Source of the DNA: Clostridiaceae bacterium
GTDB lineage: Bacteria; Bacillota_I; Bacilli_A; Erysipelotrichales; Coprobacillaceae
Length of the DNA stretch: 64,000 nucleotides
Assembly (NCBI GenBank): GCA_902363625.1
Contig: CABJAS010000004.1
Coordinates: 62,001 to 126,000 of the forward strand
Reading direction: 5' to 3'
Below the pieces are notes generated by a model that was given only the letters and a program-made list of their open reading frames with translations, was not told where the DNA came from and searched no databases. How positions within the stretch are numbered: position 1 is the stretch's first letter; every line of letters begins with the position of its first letter. Both the position numbers and the translations under genes were made by a program. Positions 26,874 to 35,325 of this stretch are shown here, piece by piece.

Positions 26874-27359
26874 ATGATCAGACGTTTAGAATTAAAAGAT
26901 ACAGATAAATTAAAAGAGCTGCTTGACAAAGTTACAATGGATTTACTGGATCGGGGAATTCCTCAATGGCAATATCCATGGGATATAACATTTTTAATAG
27001 AAGAAATAAATCAAAATGATGTATTTGGACTATTTAAGAATGAAGAACTGATAGGCAGTTTTTCTATGAAAAAGATAGAGAGAGGTTATTACTTTTACCG
27101 ACTGGCGATATCACCTTATTTCCAAGGAAATGGAGAGACTAAAAACATCATGGATTTCTTGAATCAACACTATCCCAAGCAGACAGATATTTATTTAGAC
27201 TGTTATTATAAAAACGAAAAATTAAAGACATTGTATACTGCTTTAGGCTTTGTATATATAAAAGATTTGCCAGAAGAGGACTATTATGTTAGTGTGTTTC
27301 ATTATCAGACTAAAAGGGGAGAGAAGAAGCATGGAGATTCAGGAAATCGAAGTAAATAG
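26874..27359 (+). CDS. GNAT-family N-acetyltransferase
   Basis: A 161-residue acetyl-CoA-dependent transferase. It starts MIRRLELKDTDKLKELL, has a GSFSMKKIERGYYFYRLAISPYF core (motif A strand with LAISPYFQGNG, the pyrophosphate loop) and ends with the typical YTALGFVYIKD strand. There is no ribosome site: the ATG sits 4 bases after the T-run of the terminator at 26844-26870. Translation may need read-through and coupling, or start without a leader. The radical SAM gene overlaps its end. Confidence 0.82.
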   Translation: MIRRLELKDTDKLKELLDKVTMDLLDRGIPQWQYPWDITFLIEEINQNDVFGLFKNEELIGSFSMKKIERGYYFYRLAISPYFQGNGETKNIMDFLNQHYPKQTDIYLDCYYKNEKLKTLYTALGFVYIKDLPEEDYYVSVFHYQTKRGEKKHGDSGNRSK

Positions 27360-28110
27360 TTTTCTAACGAAAAGCAAATCATTCGATCATGTTTTTAATC
27401 CTTATCGAGGATGTATGCATCGATGTAAATATTGCTATGCCCATTACATGAAGGATTATACTCAGCACAAAGAAGCATGGGGAGACTATGTGGATGTGAA
27501 AAAGATTAAGAGGTATCATATCCCAAAAAATGCTAAACGAATTATGCTTAGCTCGGTGACAGATCCTTATCAGCCGATAGAAGCAAAATATAAAGTGACA
27601 CGAAATGCTTTGAAACATTTGATCGGCTTTAGCGGAACGGTTTCGATCCTGACAAAGTCGAAGCTGGTGACCCGTGATATTGATCTGTTTAAGCAGATGG
27701 AGCATGTTGAGGTAGGGATGAGCATTGCTACAGTAGATGAAAAATTCAGACGCATTATGGAAGAAGGGGCATCACCGATAAAAGAAAGAATGGAAGCATT
27801 GAAAAAAATTCATGATGCCGGCATCACCACATATGTTTTTGTAGCTCCGATGCTGCCTAAGTTAACCAACTATAAAGAAATTATTAGAGAAAGTAAGCCG
27901 TACGTTGACTACTATATGTTTGATACTTTGCGTTTGAAAGGAGAAAATAAAACGTGGGTAATGGAAGAGATTAAGAAACATGCACCTACGCTTCTACCCC
28001 TCTATCAGCAGATTTATAATCAAGGAAAGCGACACTATTTTGAACTTCTATCTAAACAAATTGAAGAATTTTGTATACAGGAAAAGGTAGAATATCAACT
28101 ATTTTTTTAA
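27331..28110 (+). CDS. Radical SAM protein, spore-photoproduct-lyase-like (SPL family)
   Basis: A 259-residue radical SAM enzyme. The cluster motif GCMHRCKYCYAHYM lies near residues 30-43 (Cx3CxxC). The barrel continues with IMLSSVTDPYQPIE, TKSKLVTRDIDL and VFVAPMLPKL. These motifs fit the SPL-related group, whose members need not be true spore-photoproduct lyases; target unknown. The open frame begins at 27286, but the ATG at 27331 has a GGGGAGAG site. It overlaps the GNAT gene by 29 bases, so the two are translated together. Confidence 0.86.
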   Translation: MEIQEIEVNSFLTKSKSFDHVFNPYRGCMHRCKYCYAHYMKDYTQHKEAWGDYVDVKKIKRYHIPKNAKRIMLSSVTDPYQPIEAKYKVTRNALKHLIGFSGTVSILTKSKLVTRDIDLFKQMEHVEVGMSIATVDEKFRRIMEEGASPIKERMEALKKIHDAGITTYVFVAPMLPKLTNYKEIIRESKPYVDYYMFDTLRLKGENKTWVMEEIKKHAPTLLPLYQQIYNQGKRHYFELLSKQIEEFCIQEKVEYQLFF

Positions 28111-28255
28111 TAAAATTTCTATTGCATGTTAAAACTTATGATAAGTCGTAATAGTTCGACAAAACAACTTTTATTATTCTAGATTTATGTTAAAATAGAG
28201 ATATATTAAGAAAATCTAAATATTCTTAAGAATTGCTAATTATTTATATAATTGT

Positions 28256-28284
28256 ATGTCAAATTGGGGATTTGATGATATAAT
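28256..28284 (+). promoter_or_regulatory. Candidate extended -10 promoter of the surface-protein gene
   Basis: ATGTCA (28256-28261), 17 bases, TATAAT (28279-28284) preceded by TGA, an extended -10 (TGnTATAAT). Confidence 0.6.
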
Positions 28285-28321
28285 GGTCTAGGTATTTTAG
28301 TCGGACAGAAGGGTGAAGTTT

Positions 28322-29614
28322 ATGGATAAGCGGGAGAAGATAATAGCGGGTATAATGGGTGCATTGCTAGTGGGTTCCGTCTCACTGGTAGGTCTTTTAT
28401 TTACAGTTGATCCTGTCGCAGTTAAACAAAGACAATTTACTTATGAAATCTATTCTGAAATCCCTACGACTGCTGAAAATTATTTGAATGCTAATGAAAA
28501 GGTATTAGAAAATGCAGTCATTAATTTATCCGATGTTCAAATTGACCAGATTGGTATATATACTGCATATGCGGAATATGCAGGGAAACAATATCCTTTT
28601 ACGATTCAGATTCGAGATACGGAAGCACCCATTGCTTCTTTGATACAAACAAAATATGAAATTAAAGTAGGCGATACATTAATTGCTGCTGACTTAGTAA
28701 AAGATATACAGGACGCTTCTGAATACATTGTTTATTTTGATGAAGAGGATAGACCTAAAACAAAGACCTTTACAGAAGCAAAAACTTATAATGATGTGTT
28801 TATTATTGTGGAGGATATCTATGGAAATCGTTCAAATAAGCTTCGTTTAAGTGTTGTAGTAAGTCAGGATAATGAGGCTCCAACCTTTAGCGGTGTGGAT
28901 AATAAAGTGGTGAAGGTAGGTTCTTTATTTAATGCTTTAGAGGGTGTAAGAGCCAATGACAAAACAGATGGCGATTTAACCACTTCAATAAAGGTCACTG
29001 GAATGGTAGATACGAATACAGCGGGAAGCTATACTTTGACGTATACTGTATCTGATTTATCAAGAAATATCACCACTGTCAATCGTACTATTACGGTGCA
29101 AATTGATGGTGTCGATGAAACAGACAGTGTGCAGGATGTGGCGAATGGACCTTATCTGCCAAAAGAAAAATATCGTCAGTTAGAAGGAAATTATCTAACG
29201 ATCAGCCGAGCGATGTTTACAGCGACGAATCATTTGGATTTAGTGAAGCAAATGAATGATTATTTGGTGAAGTTTACTAAATATCTGCCAGCGGATGCTC
29301 CGGGTAAATATGCTAATTCTTCTTATGGAGCGATATGTAATAATGCGGCTACGGATGAAGGCTTCGCACGTGCATTCTTATATATGTGTCAGCAGCAAAA
29401 GATTGACTGCTATTATGTAGAGGGTACTTATAATAATATGGAAATGGTATGGAATATCGTGAAGGTGGGCGAAAACTATTATCATATTGATGTAGCTTAC
29501 GAACGTATTTATGGAACTGGATTCCAATTATTATCGACAAGTGAAATGAAAGAATTGGGATATGCATTTGATGAAAGCTATTATCCGCAATGTACAAAGA
29601 AATTTTCAAATTAG
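28322..29614 (+). CDS. Membrane-anchored Ig-like protein with degenerate transglutaminase domain
   Basis: A 430-residue cell-surface protein. One N-terminal membrane anchor (about 8-28) is followed by two or three Ig-like beta domains. The clearest, about 183-265, has the DUF5011-like pattern NEAPTFSGVDNKVVKVG..DGDLTTSIKV..GSYTLTYTVSD. A C-terminal transglutaminase-like domain (about 325-430) comes last. Aligned to Firmicutes relatives (VCEGYA, HAWN, YHLD), the catalytic Cys is Asp345 (TDEGFA) and the His is Met375 (MVWN). Only Asp390 (YYHID) remains. I infer a binding, not catalytic, domain. It starts at the ATG with AGAAGGG upstream (GTG 28313 is part of that site). It may serve the pilus operon next to it. 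Confidence 0.82.
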   Translation: MDKREKIIAGIMGALLVGSVSLVGLLFTVDPVAVKQRQFTYEIYSEIPTTAENYLNANEKVLENAVINLSDVQIDQIGIYTAYAEYAGKQYPFTIQIRDTEAPIASLIQTKYEIKVGDTLIAADLVKDIQDASEYIVYFDEEDRPKTKTFTEAKTYNDVFIIVEDIYGNRSNKLRLSVVVSQDNEAPTFSGVDNKVVKVGSLFNALEGVRANDKTDGDLTTSIKVTGMVDTNTAGSYTLTYTVSDLSRNITTVNRTITVQIDGVDETDSVQDVANGPYLPKEKYRQLEGNYLTISRAMFTATNHLDLVKQMNDYLVKFTKYLPADAPGKYANSSYGAICNNAATDEGFARAFLYMCQQQKIDCYYVEGTYNNMEMVWNIVKVGENYYHIDVAYERIYGTGFQLLSTSEMKELGYAFDESYYPQCTKKFSN

Positions 29615-29624
29615 TTAAATAATG

Positions 29625-29705
29625 AAGTGATAGAAAAATTCCCGCCAATTTGTTAGTGTTTGGTCTAACATGTGGTGAGCGGTGTTGAAGCTATCACTTT
29701 TTTAT
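29625..29705 (+). terminator. Terminator with long branched stem after the surface-protein gene
   Basis: Outer arms AAGTGATAG (29625-29633) and CTATCACTT (29691-29699) with a T-run. Inside, CCGC/GCGG and GTTAG/CTAAC can also pair, making a larger structure than a plain terminator. Confidence 0.65.
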
Positions 29706-29834
29706 TTGTTCAAAGCTTGTATAAATCTAAGAAAATATGAAGTAAATACTGCAATAATAAATAATCGGTAGGGAAAAGATAGACAGATAATTTTGGCTGA
29801 GATTTGGGATATTTTTTCATCTAAATCATGTTAA

Positions 29835-29873
29835 TATGATAGTGTAGAAAAAAGTATGGAGATACCTTTTTCT
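29835..29873 (+). promoter_or_regulatory. Promoter -10 and 5' hairpin of the Tad-like operon
   Basis: A TATGAT (29835-29840) is the likely -10; the -35 is poor (T-rich). The predicted start of the RNA is at the base of a hairpin with arms AGAAAAA and TTTTTCT and inner GTAT/ATAC (29846-29873), followed by a T-rich run. It could protect the 5' end of the mRNA or act as an attenuator. Confidence 0.45.
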
Positions 29874-29901
29874 ATTTTATTTTATTCAAAAGGGGGAAAG
29901 T

Positions 29902-31890
29902 ATGAAAAAATGTTTAACTATGTGGGAAATGGCATTAAGCATTCTTGTAGTATGCCTCTCTCTAACTTCTGTCAGTGCCTTGGCGAATGGGGATAAGGGA
30001 TTTATCATGAGGGAAGTTGTGGCTGGAATCATGACAAAGACACAGGGAAAGATTGGCAATGATGAATACTTTAATGGAAAAGGAGGGGCAACTTATGATG
30101 ACTTTAAGATCATGATTGCAGGAGCTAATAATGAATTTGTTTATTGTATAGAACCCGGTGTTGTTTCGATTGACAATAGCCAATATCAGGGAAGCAACGT
30201 ACCGCTTTTGTTTGTTAAAGCGTATAATTCTAAAACTTCACCAGACAGTAAATATCTGAATGTTTCAAAATTACTGCAGTTAGTACAAACACAGTATCGT
30301 TATGATGATGGAACAAATGAAACGAGATTGCATTATTTAGTTATTCAAACGCTGATATGGGAGGTTATGTGTGAGGAGAGAAACGAAAGCTTTAATTATA
30401 TTGGATCTAAAAAGGGAACTACAGCAATTACGTATTTGCTTCAAGGGACCAATCAGCAAAATTTGAATCGCTTTAATGAACTTTACGATGACTATGAAAA
30501 GAAAATGTTCCAGCATTCGCTTGTCCCGTCGTTTACGTCTAATCAAGCTGGAAAAGCGCCTACAGTTTTCTTGAATCAATATGATGAAATAACGAAAGAA
30601 TACTATACTATTTTAGAAGATACACATCATGTTGTTGAATGGTTTAAATTTCATACCGATGATAAGGTACAGTTCTCGATCAATGATAATAAAATGAAAA
30701 TTACATGTAAGATTCCCGATTATGATGGACAGCTTAACGGATATAACAGCATGGTTCAAGGAGACCCGCTGAATCCCAAATCACAGGTTATTGGACATAG
30801 CCAAGGCAATAATCAGGCTTTAGTATCATTGTCATCAATTGGTCAGCAAAAAGACAGTGCCTTTCTAAAGGTGAGATCAGACAATTATACGGGTACATTA
30901 ACGATTGATCCCAATGGTGGAATCTACAATGGCAAAAAAGAAGTAACCGTTATTCAGAAAACGGCTGGAGAAATAACAGCTATTGAGCAAGTCAGCCGTT
31001 CTGGCTACAGCTTTGATCGATGGCAGTTATTAGGTGTTGGACGCTTAGAAAATAATCAGTACACTCACAGTAAAGGGCAAGCTACTTTAACTGCTCAATG
31101 GACAAACCATTCTCCTGTGATAACCAGCCCGATTGTAAATGGCGGTGATACCTATATTGAGGGTGAAAATCTCATCATTCAATTAGGAGATAAATTTGTG
31201 GCTTTAGACTATGCGACAGCTTATGATCAGGAGGACGGGGATATTACAGACCAATTGATTGTGGCAGATAATGGAGTCTTGCTGGATGAACAGCTGAATA
31301 CCATTAAAAGCGGTCAGTATAAAGTGACGTATCAAATTACTGATCTTGCCGGAGCGATGGTTCAAAAAACGATTACGGTGATCGTAAATGATCCACCGGT
31401 CATAAAAGCGACGGATCGATATTTTTTTGTTGATGATGAAGTGACGGATTCTTTGTTAGTTCAAGGCGTTCAGGCAACAGATCAAGAAGATGGCAATATA
31501 ACGAATAAAGTAGTGATCTCGAGTAAGTCAATAAATGAACATCAAGAAGGCGTTGGAGAAGTTACTTTCAGTGTTACGGATCGATATCGAAAAACCGTTT
31601 ATAAAAAAGTGCTTATTCATTTTTTGCAGCCCAAAGAGAGGGAAACGGAAAAAGTAATTCGCTATATTGGAGATGATTATTTAGGTACTTTATATCCTCA
31701 ATCTAAATGGCGAATAAATGGATCTATTCACCAGCTATTGAAAGATTCTTTGGATAAAGAAGCAACTGATGAAAATAGTCTTTACATTTTTGAGTGGAGC
31801 AGAGAAGAAAACAATGGATTGAAACAGCAGTTATTAAGTGATGGGCAAATATTGGATTTGTCTTTTTTTAATACTTATCGCCAAAGATAG
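29902..31890 (+). CDS. Thioester-domain surface adhesin
   Basis: A 662-residue secreted protein. The signal peptide is about 1-28 (cleavage near ALA-NG). A thioester domain follows: Cys82 in FVYCIEPG and Gln149 in LVIQTLIWEVM match the Cys and TQXA-type Gln that form a covalent-binding thioester in Gram-positive adhesins. Next come an InlB-like repeat (about 333-400; LTIDPNGGIYNGKK, ending LTAQWT) and two DUF5011-like Ig domains (about 410-500 and 500-580; DQEDGDITDQL, DQEDGNITNKV). No LPXTG or C-terminal TM is present, so it is probably held by the pilus machinery encoded downstream. It is the first gene of that operon, with a GGGGG site. Confidence 0.85.
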   Translation: MKKCLTMWEMALSILVVCLSLTSVSALANGDKGFIMREVVAGIMTKTQGKIGNDEYFNGKGGATYDDFKIMIAGANNEFVYCIEPGVVSIDNSQYQGSNVPLLFVKAYNSKTSPDSKYLNVSKLLQLVQTQYRYDDGTNETRLHYLVIQTLIWEVMCEERNESFNYIGSKKGTTAITYLLQGTNQQNLNRFNELYDDYEKKMFQHSLVPSFTSNQAGKAPTVFLNQYDEITKEYYTILEDTHHVVEWFKFHTDDKVQFSINDNKMKITCKIPDYDGQLNGYNSMVQGDPLNPKSQVIGHSQGNNQALVSLSSIGQQKDSAFLKVRSDNYTGTLTIDPNGGIYNGKKEVTVIQKTAGEITAIEQVSRSGYSFDRWQLLGVGRLENNQYTHSKGQATLTAQWTNHSPVITSPIVNGGDTYIEGENLIIQLGDKFVALDYATAYDQEDGDITDQLIVADNGVLLDEQLNTIKSGQYKVTYQITDLAGAMVQKTITVIVNDPPVIKATDRYFFVDDEVTDSLLVQGVQATDQEDGNITNKVVISSKSINEHQEGVGEVTFSVTDRYRKTVYKKVLIHFLQPKERETEKVIRYIGDDYLGTLYPQSKWRINGSIHQLLKDSLDKEATDENSLYIFEWSREENNGLKQQLLSDGQILDLSFFNTYRQR

Positions 31891-31899
31891 GAGAGAAAC

Positions 31900-32274
31900 A
31901 TGAAATTAGCAGTAAAATTCTCTTTTTTGTTTATTTGTATGTTTATATTTTTCATATGCTTATCGGATATTAACGGGCGTCCATTTAAAATAAATGAAAC
32001 TCATAGCATTAGTTATGATAGCACATATTATCCACTGAAACAGTTGGCATCGCCATATCATCAGATTACATCAAATGATCAGCTGGTGGCAGAAGTGTTA
32101 AAACAGGTGGTACTTAGTAAGCAAAGCGACTGTGATATTAAAGTGCAGATTTTAGGAGTTGATCATATTAATGGACTGCTTGATGTTAATATTATTCAAA
32201 CTTATCAGCATATTAACGGGAAAGAAGAAGTGATTCAAAGTCGTCAGACAATCATAATCGAGGAGGAATTATAA
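31900..32274 (+). CDS. One-TM exported protein of the Tad-like operon
   Basis: A 124-residue protein with one N-terminal hydrophobic segment (about 7-24, FSFLFICMFIFFICL) and an external domain of unknown fold. I recognise no family. It lies 9 bases after the adhesin and its TAA overlaps the ATG of the pilin-like gene, so it belongs to the operon. The position suggests a minor pilin, an assembly factor or an anchor for the adhesin; these are guesses. Confidence 0.7.
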   Translation: MKLAVKFSFLFICMFIFFICLSDINGRPFKINETHSISYDSTYYPLKQLASPYHQITSNDQLVAEVLKQVVLSKQSDCDIKVQILGVDHINGLLDVNIIQTYQHINGKEEVIQSRQTIIIEEEL

Positions 32275-32438
32275 TGGATTTCAGTCTTAAACAGGCATTA
32301 GGTGTTGTCGTTGTCATCGCAGTAGCGGCATTAGTTGTCGTTGCAGCTATTAGTATAACGAATACAAATAATGAGAGTGCTCAAGGGGCGCAGACAAAAA
32401 TGTGGGAACAAGCAATCAACGTAGTTCCAGAGGCGTAG
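32274..32438 (+). CDS. Putative major pilin (54-residue Flp-like)
   Basis: A 54-residue protein: a short polar start MDFSLKQALG, one long hydrophobic helix (about 11-28) and a polar tail of about 26 residues. The size and layout match Flp/Tad pilins, and it sits directly before the tadA-like gene, where flp usually lies. It lacks the classical G/xxxxEY processing motif; cleavage after Gly10 is conceivable. The ATG shares a base with the previous stop, with an AGGAGG site at 32261-32266. Its start resembles four other small proteins of the operon. Too short for ordinary gene finders. Confidence 0.7.
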   Translation: MDFSLKQALGVVVVIAVAALVVVAAISITNTNNESAQGAQTKMWEQAINVVPEA

Positions 32439-32439
32439 T

Positions 32440-33612
32440 ATGAAGTGGTTTAAAAAGAATGAAGAAATAGACTATTTTGAGACAATTTCAAAAATTGAGG
32501 AGGAATCAGAACCTTATATAGAGGAACCGGATAAGGCTCCACAAAAAATAGAAAATATCCATGATCCAAGTTTTTTTGGGAAGATACAGTATCTGATTGA
32601 TGATATCAATATTACAGATATTAATTGCAATAGTCGTTCAGTTTGGATTAATCATATTAGCAAAGGACGCTATCAGTGCCATGATATTACATTAAGTAAT
32701 GAAGATATAGAGAAGCTTGCCTATAAAATATCAAATGTCGAAAACAAACAATTTAATGTGGTTTCTCCTATATTAGAGGCGGATTTTAATGATTTAAGGC
32801 TACAGTTTACGCATCAGTCTTTTTCTACCAGTGGAACTTCAATGTCCATTCGTAAAACTCCCTGTATTGCAAGAATGAGTGAAGAGAAAATGACTAACCA
32901 GGAGTATTGTCCTAAGGAAGTGATTCAGCTATTCAAAAACAGTGTTCAAAGTCACATGAATTTCTTTATCATTGGAATGACCGGAGACGGAAAAACGGAA
33001 CTAGCTAAATTTTTAACTTCCTATATTCCTAACCATGAACGTATTATTACGATTGAGGATACAATTGAACTGCATTTAAATCAGCTTTATCCAAGCAAAG
33101 ATATTGTAGAGTTGAAGGTGAATGAAAGGGTAGATTATAATATGGCAATAAAAAGCTGTATGAGGATGCTGCCAAAGTGGATTCTGTTATCCGAAGCTAG
33201 AGGCTATGAGGTCAAAGAGTTAATTAAATCTGTTTCAACGGGGGCTAAAATAATAACTACTTTACATACTGACCATGTGCTCAATATTCCTAAACGCATA
33301 TTAAACATGTTAGAAGGAAACGAACTGGCCAATGATAAGATAGAAAATATTATTTATCAGTCAGTCGATATTGGAATCCGTGTGAAAGCAGATATTACAG
33401 ACACAAAAACTTTTCGCTATATTAGCCAAATAGCTGTTTTTTGGTTAGATGTAAATAACCGTCGACATCATAAAATGATTTATGAGGTAGTTAAGCGTCA
33501 TAATCAATTTTTTGTCAGTTATCATCCTTTGCCAAAGTGGATGAAAGATCAGTATGCGGAATATAATTGTCATTTTCTATGGAAAGGAGACGAAAGACTT
33601 GCTCAAAATTAA
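32440..33612 (+). CDS. tadA: TadA/CpaF-type secretion ATPase
   Basis: A 390-residue hexameric ATPase that drives pilus assembly. The N-domain (about 40-160) is followed by a RecA-like core: Walker A GMTGDGKTE (179-187), Asp box ITIEDTIEL, Walker B WILLSEARGYEV with Glu252 (usual form IVGEVRGGE), His box ITTLHTDH. It is shorter than typical CpaF (about 450) and diverged, so function is inferred from motifs plus the two TadB/TadC-like genes that follow. Its end overlaps the TTG start of the next gene by 14 bases. The symbol denotes family, not proven orthology. Confidence 0.87.
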   Translation: MKWFKKNEEIDYFETISKIEEESEPYIEEPDKAPQKIENIHDPSFFGKIQYLIDDINITDINCNSRSVWINHISKGRYQCHDITLSNEDIEKLAYKISNVENKQFNVVSPILEADFNDLRLQFTHQSFSTSGTSMSIRKTPCIARMSEEKMTNQEYCPKEVIQLFKNSVQSHMNFFIIGMTGDGKTELAKFLTSYIPNHERIITIEDTIELHLNQLYPSKDIVELKVNERVDYNMAIKSCMRMLPKWILLSEARGYEVKELIKSVSTGAKIITTLHTDHVLNIPKRILNMLEGNELANDKIENIIYQSVDIGIRVKADITDTKTFRYISQIAVFWLDVNNRRHHKMIYEVVKRHNQFFVSYHPLPKWMKDQYAEYNCHFLWKGDERLAQN

Positions 33613-34375
33613 TCGTTTAAAAAGTTCTATTGAAAAATTAGGATATCATTATTCTGTACTGGATTATCTGAAGTCCTTGGCAATATATAGTCTGTTATTA
33701 TCAGCGGTATCTTTAGCCCATAAACTAAAATGGCAATTTGCAGTATTATTAATATTGACGGTTGTTTTGTTACTGCCATTTATTATTTATGCTCAGTTTA
33801 GCTATACCTTTGAATTTCAGCGTTTTAATGATTACTGTCTCTATTTGAAGCAAATGACTATCCAGTATAAGACGCATAAAAAAATAAAGAGCGCTTTATT
33901 GCAGACGGCTGAGGCTTTCAAAGATAATACTTCAAGAATGCATGGCTGTATTTTAAGAGCAATAGAGGATATAGAGGATGGAGAAAATTTTGAAACAGCA
34001 TTAATGAATATTGAACGCCATTATTGTAATTCATATATTTTGAAATTACATTCTTATATGGTTTTAGGAGAACAGATTGGTGGTGATAATGTTTATCAGG
34101 CTTTAAACAATGTTGATTTTGAAGATTGGCAAAGTGATGTGATCCGATTTCAAAATCAGAAAAATAACGTTAAAAAGACAAATATTTATTTCACGTTATT
34201 AAGTGTAAGCATTTCTTTGTTTTGTCTTTATATGTTTCCGCTGGATCTTATGAAGAATCTATTTAGCCTAACGCAATTTCAGCTGATAACCTTCTTATAT
34301 TTTGAAATGCTGATCATTGCATATACATTAGTGACATGTGGATTAAATGGTAAATGGATCAGTCGAAAGGAGTAA
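33599..34375 (+). CDS. tadB: TadB-like pilus platform protein
   Basis: A 258-residue membrane protein with two N-terminal hydrophobic segments, a cytoplasmic four-helix T2SSF-like domain (about 95-195; LLQTAEAFKDNTSRMHG, LGEQIGGDNVYQAL) and two C-terminal segments, the Tad TadB/TadC layout. The open frame runs from 33554, but a TTG at 33599 has an AAAGGAG site (33583-33589) nine bases before it and gives the family start; the earlier ATG has no site. It follows the ATPase directly and is followed after 3 bases by its partner. Confidence 0.78.
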   Translation: MLKINRLKSSIEKLGYHYSVLDYLKSLAIYSLLLSAVSLAHKLKWQFAVLLILTVVLLLPFIIYAQFSYTFEFQRFNDYCLYLKQMTIQYKTHKKIKSALLQTAEAFKDNTSRMHGCILRAIEDIEDGENFETALMNIERHYCNSYILKLHSYMVLGEQIGGDNVYQALNNVDFEDWQSDVIRFQNQKNNVKKTNIYFTLLSVSISLFCLYMFPLDLMKNLFSLTQFQLITFLYFEMLIIAYTLVTCGLNGKWISRKE

Positions 34376-34378
34376 AAA

Positions 34379-35083
34379 ATGAAATGGCTATATCAAATTA
34401 ACGAAAGAAACCTAAATAGTTATTTAAAAATTTCTGATATCCGTCTGCAGCAATTTTTAAAGTGGCGCTTAACGATAGGATTTCTATTCATATGTTTATG
34501 GATAAGCGGTTATTGGACTATTTCCAGACAGCTGGAATTTTATAAACCGGTTTTCCTTTATGGCATCATAGGCGCTTTTTTATTAGGGTATAAGCTGCCT
34601 TATTTTTATATAAGAGTTAAAGTTAAGCAAAAAACTGAACAAGTATCAGCTGATTTTCCTCTATGGCTGTCTTCTCTGGAAGTATTGATTTTATCTAATA
34701 ATATTCCCAATACATTAAAAAAATCTTTATTAACTTGTCCAAGTTCTATCAAAAAGGATTTGAAGATTTTAGTAGATAAGATAGAAAAAGATCCAATGGA
34801 TCAACAAAACTATACTGAGTTTCTGTCACAGTATAAATTATCTGATATTAATGAGTTAATGTTGGATCTGTATCAATTCAATTACTTGGATAAATCACTG
34901 ATGATCAGTGAATTTACTGTTTTACATAAACGTCTTAATGCAATAAATACAAGCAATCGCCAGCATTCACAGGAACAGAACTTATTTTTTATTGGTGCGA
35001 TTAATTCTGTACCATTATTTTTATTAAGCATCTATATTTTATTGATTGCCAATATGTTGTCAAATGCACTTATGGGAGGGTAA
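34379..35083 (+). CDS. tadC: TadC-like pilus platform protein
   Basis: A 234-residue membrane protein: two hydrophobic segments (about 32-50 and 62-78), then the T2SSF-family entry KQKTEQVSADFPLWLSSLEVLI, a cytoplasmic helical domain and a C-terminal segment. It pairs with the TadB-like protein as inner-membrane platform; such pairs bind the ATPase. Only the N-terminal part of the T2SSF domain is well conserved. The start has a GAAAGGAG site, 3 bases after the tadB-like stop. Confidence 0.78.
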   Translation: MKWLYQINERNLNSYLKISDIRLQQFLKWRLTIGFLFICLWISGYWTISRQLEFYKPVFLYGIIGAFLLGYKLPYFYIRVKVKQKTEQVSADFPLWLSSLEVLILSNNIPNTLKKSLLTCPSSIKKDLKILVDKIEKDPMDQQNYTEFLSQYKLSDINELMLDLYQFNYLDKSLMISEFTVLHKRLNAINTSNRQHSQEQNLFFIGAINSVPLFLLSIYILLIANMLSNALMGG

Positions 35084-35086
35084 TAT

Positions 35087-35194
35087 ATGAAGTTTTCTTT
35101 AGAACAGGGATTTGAACTAATAATGAATTTAATTTTATACAGTGGGTTATTAACGATTGCTTATCAGTGTGTTAATAATGTTCATCGGTTTTAG
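35087..35194 (+). CDS. Tiny one-TM pilin-like protein (35 residues)
   Basis: ATG at 35087 follows GGGAGGG and encodes 35 residues: MKFSLEQGFE then a hydrophobic helix to about residue 26 and a short polar tail. The start resembles the 54-residue pilin-like protein. It lies 3 bases after the tadC-like gene, in a run of tiny genes. I infer a pilin or pilin-like subunit; no family match is recalled. Not covered by standard ORF length limits. Confidence 0.55.
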   Translation: MKFSLEQGFELIMNLILYSGLLTIAYQCVNNVHRF

Positions 35195-35196
35195 TT

Positions 35197-35325
35197 ATGG
35201 ATTATACTTTTGAGAATTTCTGTGATCTACTGATTGCGGTAGCTGTCGTGATTGTGTTTATGAAAGGAATAAATTACTTGCTGTTTAGTGAGGTCGTAAA
35301 AATGATGATTGGAAGACTGATATAA
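35197..35325 (+). CDS. Tiny one-TM pilin-like protein (42 residues)
   Basis: ATG at 35197, two bases after the previous stop, gives 42 residues: MDYTFENFCD, a hydrophobic helix (about 11-22) and an amphipathic tail ending in KMMIGRLI. The TAA shares a base with the ATG of the next gene. No strong ribosome site of its own is seen, so coupling to the gene before it is likely. Same gene context and layout as the other pilin-like genes. Confidence 0.5.
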   Translation: MDYTFENFCDLLIAVAVVIVFMKGINYLLFSEVVKMMIGRLI

